Positions 5,540 to 6,513 of a stretch of 6,513 nt of DNA are shown in pieces. Position 1 is the first letter of the stretch. Each line of letters starts with the position of its first letter. This DNA is from Dehalococcoidia bacterium (GTDB lineage: Bacteria > Chloroflexota > Dehalococcoidia > Dehalococcoidales > DAOWLH01). The notes beneath the pieces were generated by a model. That model had not been told where the DNA came from and did no database searches. It saw only the letters and a list, made by a program, of their open reading frames with translations. The stretch covers positions 1 to 6,513 of the forward strand of contig DAOWDO010000051.1 in the NCBI GenBank assembly GCA_030638985.1, in the 5' to 3' direction. The position numbers were made by a program, and so were the translations under genes.

Positions 5540-6513
5540 AGCACTTGGTATAGCCGCACCCCGGGCAGAGGAAGCAGCCCTCCTGGTAGACCAGCAGGCT
5601 GCCGCAGTCGGGGCACTGGCCGGCAATATTTTTCACCAGCCCGTAGTCCTGAACCACCTTGGTGCTGCCATCGCTCTCACCACGGCCCCCGCTGGCGTGC
5701 TTTTCCAGGACGCTGGCAATGGCATCGGCACAGGAGAGCACCGACCTACCCTCCTCCCAGGCGATAGAGGGGCAGCGGATGCCCCTGAGCTGCTTTACCA
5801 CCGAAGCCACCTCTATCCCGGAGCGCAGAGCCAGAGAGATGAGCCGGCAGGTGGCTTCAAGCTGCGCCGAGGCACAGCCACCGGCCTTGCCCAGCGTGGA
5901 GAAGACCTCGCAGATTCCCTGCTCATCGGAGTTGACGGTGACGTAGATATAGCCGCAGCCGGTGGTTGCCCGCTCGGTAACCCCGGAGGTTATCTTGGCC
6001 CTCTTCCGGGGGGCCAATGTGGAAGCCTTAGCCTTCTCTTCCCTGCCGGTGGTCAGCACCTGCCCCTCCCGGCTGCCGTCACGGTAGATGGTTATCCCCT
6101 TGAGCCCCTCCTCATAGGCCATCCGGTAGACTTTGGCAACATCTTCCCGGGTGGCTTCCCTGGAAAAATTGACCGTCTTGGAGACGGCGTTGTCCGTGTG
6201 TCTCTGAAAGGCGGCCTGCATCCGGACGTGCCACCGGGTGTCTATATCATGAGCGGTGACAAGGAGGCGCCTGGCGCTTTCGGGGACGCCGTCTATATCG
6301 CCTAAGCGAGCTCCATCGGCCAGCCTCTGCATCAGCTCCTCGGAGTAGAACCCCTCCTGACGGGCGGCCTGCTCAAAATAGGGGTTGACCTCCACCAGCC
6401 GGGTGCCATCAAGGATATTTCTGGTATAGCTCAGGGCAAAGAGGGGTTCGATGCCGGAAGAGCAGCCGGCAATCATGCTCAAGGTACCGGTGGGAGCAAT
6501 GGTGGTGCACGAG
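5538..6513 (-). CDS. nrdJ: Class II (B12-dependent) ribonucleotide reductase, C-terminal part
   Basis: The frame enters from the right edge with SCTTIAPTGTLSMIAGCSSG and runs 324 codons to TAA at 5538-5540; the start and most of the catalytic domain lie outside the window. The TTG at 6482 is internal, because IAPTGT just upstream belongs to the conserved IAPTGT-S-IAG-SSGIEP motif. The segment HVRMQAAFQRHTDNAVSK (95-112) is another class II signature. After YEEGLKGITIYRDGSREGQVL comes a basic linker (about 158-174), then a TSCPD-type domain (about 175-272; GKAGGCASAQLEATCRL) and a C-terminal zinc ribbon with CPDC (300-303), CFLCPGC (313-319) and a final Cys324. The enzyme reduces ribonucleotides to deoxyribonucleotides using adenosylcobalamin and needs no oxygen. 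The terminal cysteines are candidates for zinc binding and thiol transfer to the active site. It heads the NYN and radical SAM genes in one operon. Confidence 0.95.
   Translation of the reverse strand, partial: SCTTIAPTGTLSMIAGCSSGIEPLFALSYTRNILDGTRLVEVNPYFEQAARQEGFYSEELMQRLADGARLGDIDGVPESARRLLVTAHDIDTRWHVRMQAAFQRHTDNAVSKTVNFSREATREDVAKVYRMAYEEGLKGITIYRDGSREGQVLTTGREEKAKASTLAPRKRAKITSGVTERATTGCGYIYVTVNSDEQGICEVFSTLGKAGGCASAQLEATCRLISLALRSGIEVASVVKQLRGIRCPSIAWEEGRSVLSCADAIASVLEKHASGGRGESDGSTKVVQDYGLVKNIAGQCPDCGSLLVYQEGCFLCPGCGYTKC

Noticed and set aside
5697..6305. 202-codon plus-strand frame antisense to nrdJ
   Set aside because: The minus strand encodes unmistakable class II reductase motifs; the Gly/Pro-rich antisense product has no recognisable pattern.
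1..6513. CRISPR array, tRNA or rRNA gene
   Set aside because: No regularly spaced direct repeats, cloverleaf-like segments or conserved rRNA stretches were seen on either strand.

Overview
The window looks like a chromosomal segment of an anaerobic bacterium, most plausibly a Dehalococcoidia-type member of the Chloroflexota. The lineage is an inference from family resemblance: a B12-dependent (class II) ribonucleotide reductase with a zinc-ribbon tail, an uncharacterised radical SAM enzyme with a B12-binding-like front half, a GTG-started S21 gene next to a TTG-started yqeY, and fairly GC-rich genes. No sequence search was possible.

Left part (2-1647, + strand): the 3' end of a phage-tail-like locus. 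A 5'-truncated gene (2-1420) encodes a large beta-rich protein whose second half resembles tail-hub/late-control proteins. It is followed immediately by a 70-residue beta-rich small protein (1435-1647). This may be a prophage remnant or a domesticated tail module; its head and structural genes would lie to the left, outside the window.

AT-rich islet (about 1690-2440, + strand): a HigB/RelE-type toxin gene followed by a HigA-type helix-turn-helix antitoxin gene. The 55-base gap between them holds a textbook sigma-70 promoter (TTGACA, 17 bases, TATAAT) whose -35 box overlaps the toxin stop codon. Its spacer plus the first three bases of the -10 box form a perfect 20-bp palindrome, very probably the antitoxin's own operator. 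This is the most notable regulatory structure in the window. The base composition differs from both flanks and suggests horizontal acquisition.

Housekeeping pair (2553-3357, + strand): a recognisable promoter, rpsU (ribosomal protein bS21), yqeY (GatB/YqeY-domain protein) and a hairpin/T-tract terminator. This is a familiar bacterial gene pair.

Right part (3365-6513, - strand): a tightly packed operon read right to left. It contains the C-terminal part of a class II ribonucleotide reductase (nrdJ), an NYN-domain (LabA/DUF88-like) putative nuclease and a radical SAM protein of unknown function. The nrdJ stop codon lies within the Shine-Dalgarno sequence of the NYN gene, and the NYN stop is 2 bases before the radical SAM start, so the three are probably co-transcribed and translationally coupled. 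The operon promoter lies outside the window. The operon converges with rpsU-yqeY at the terminator around 3320-3364.
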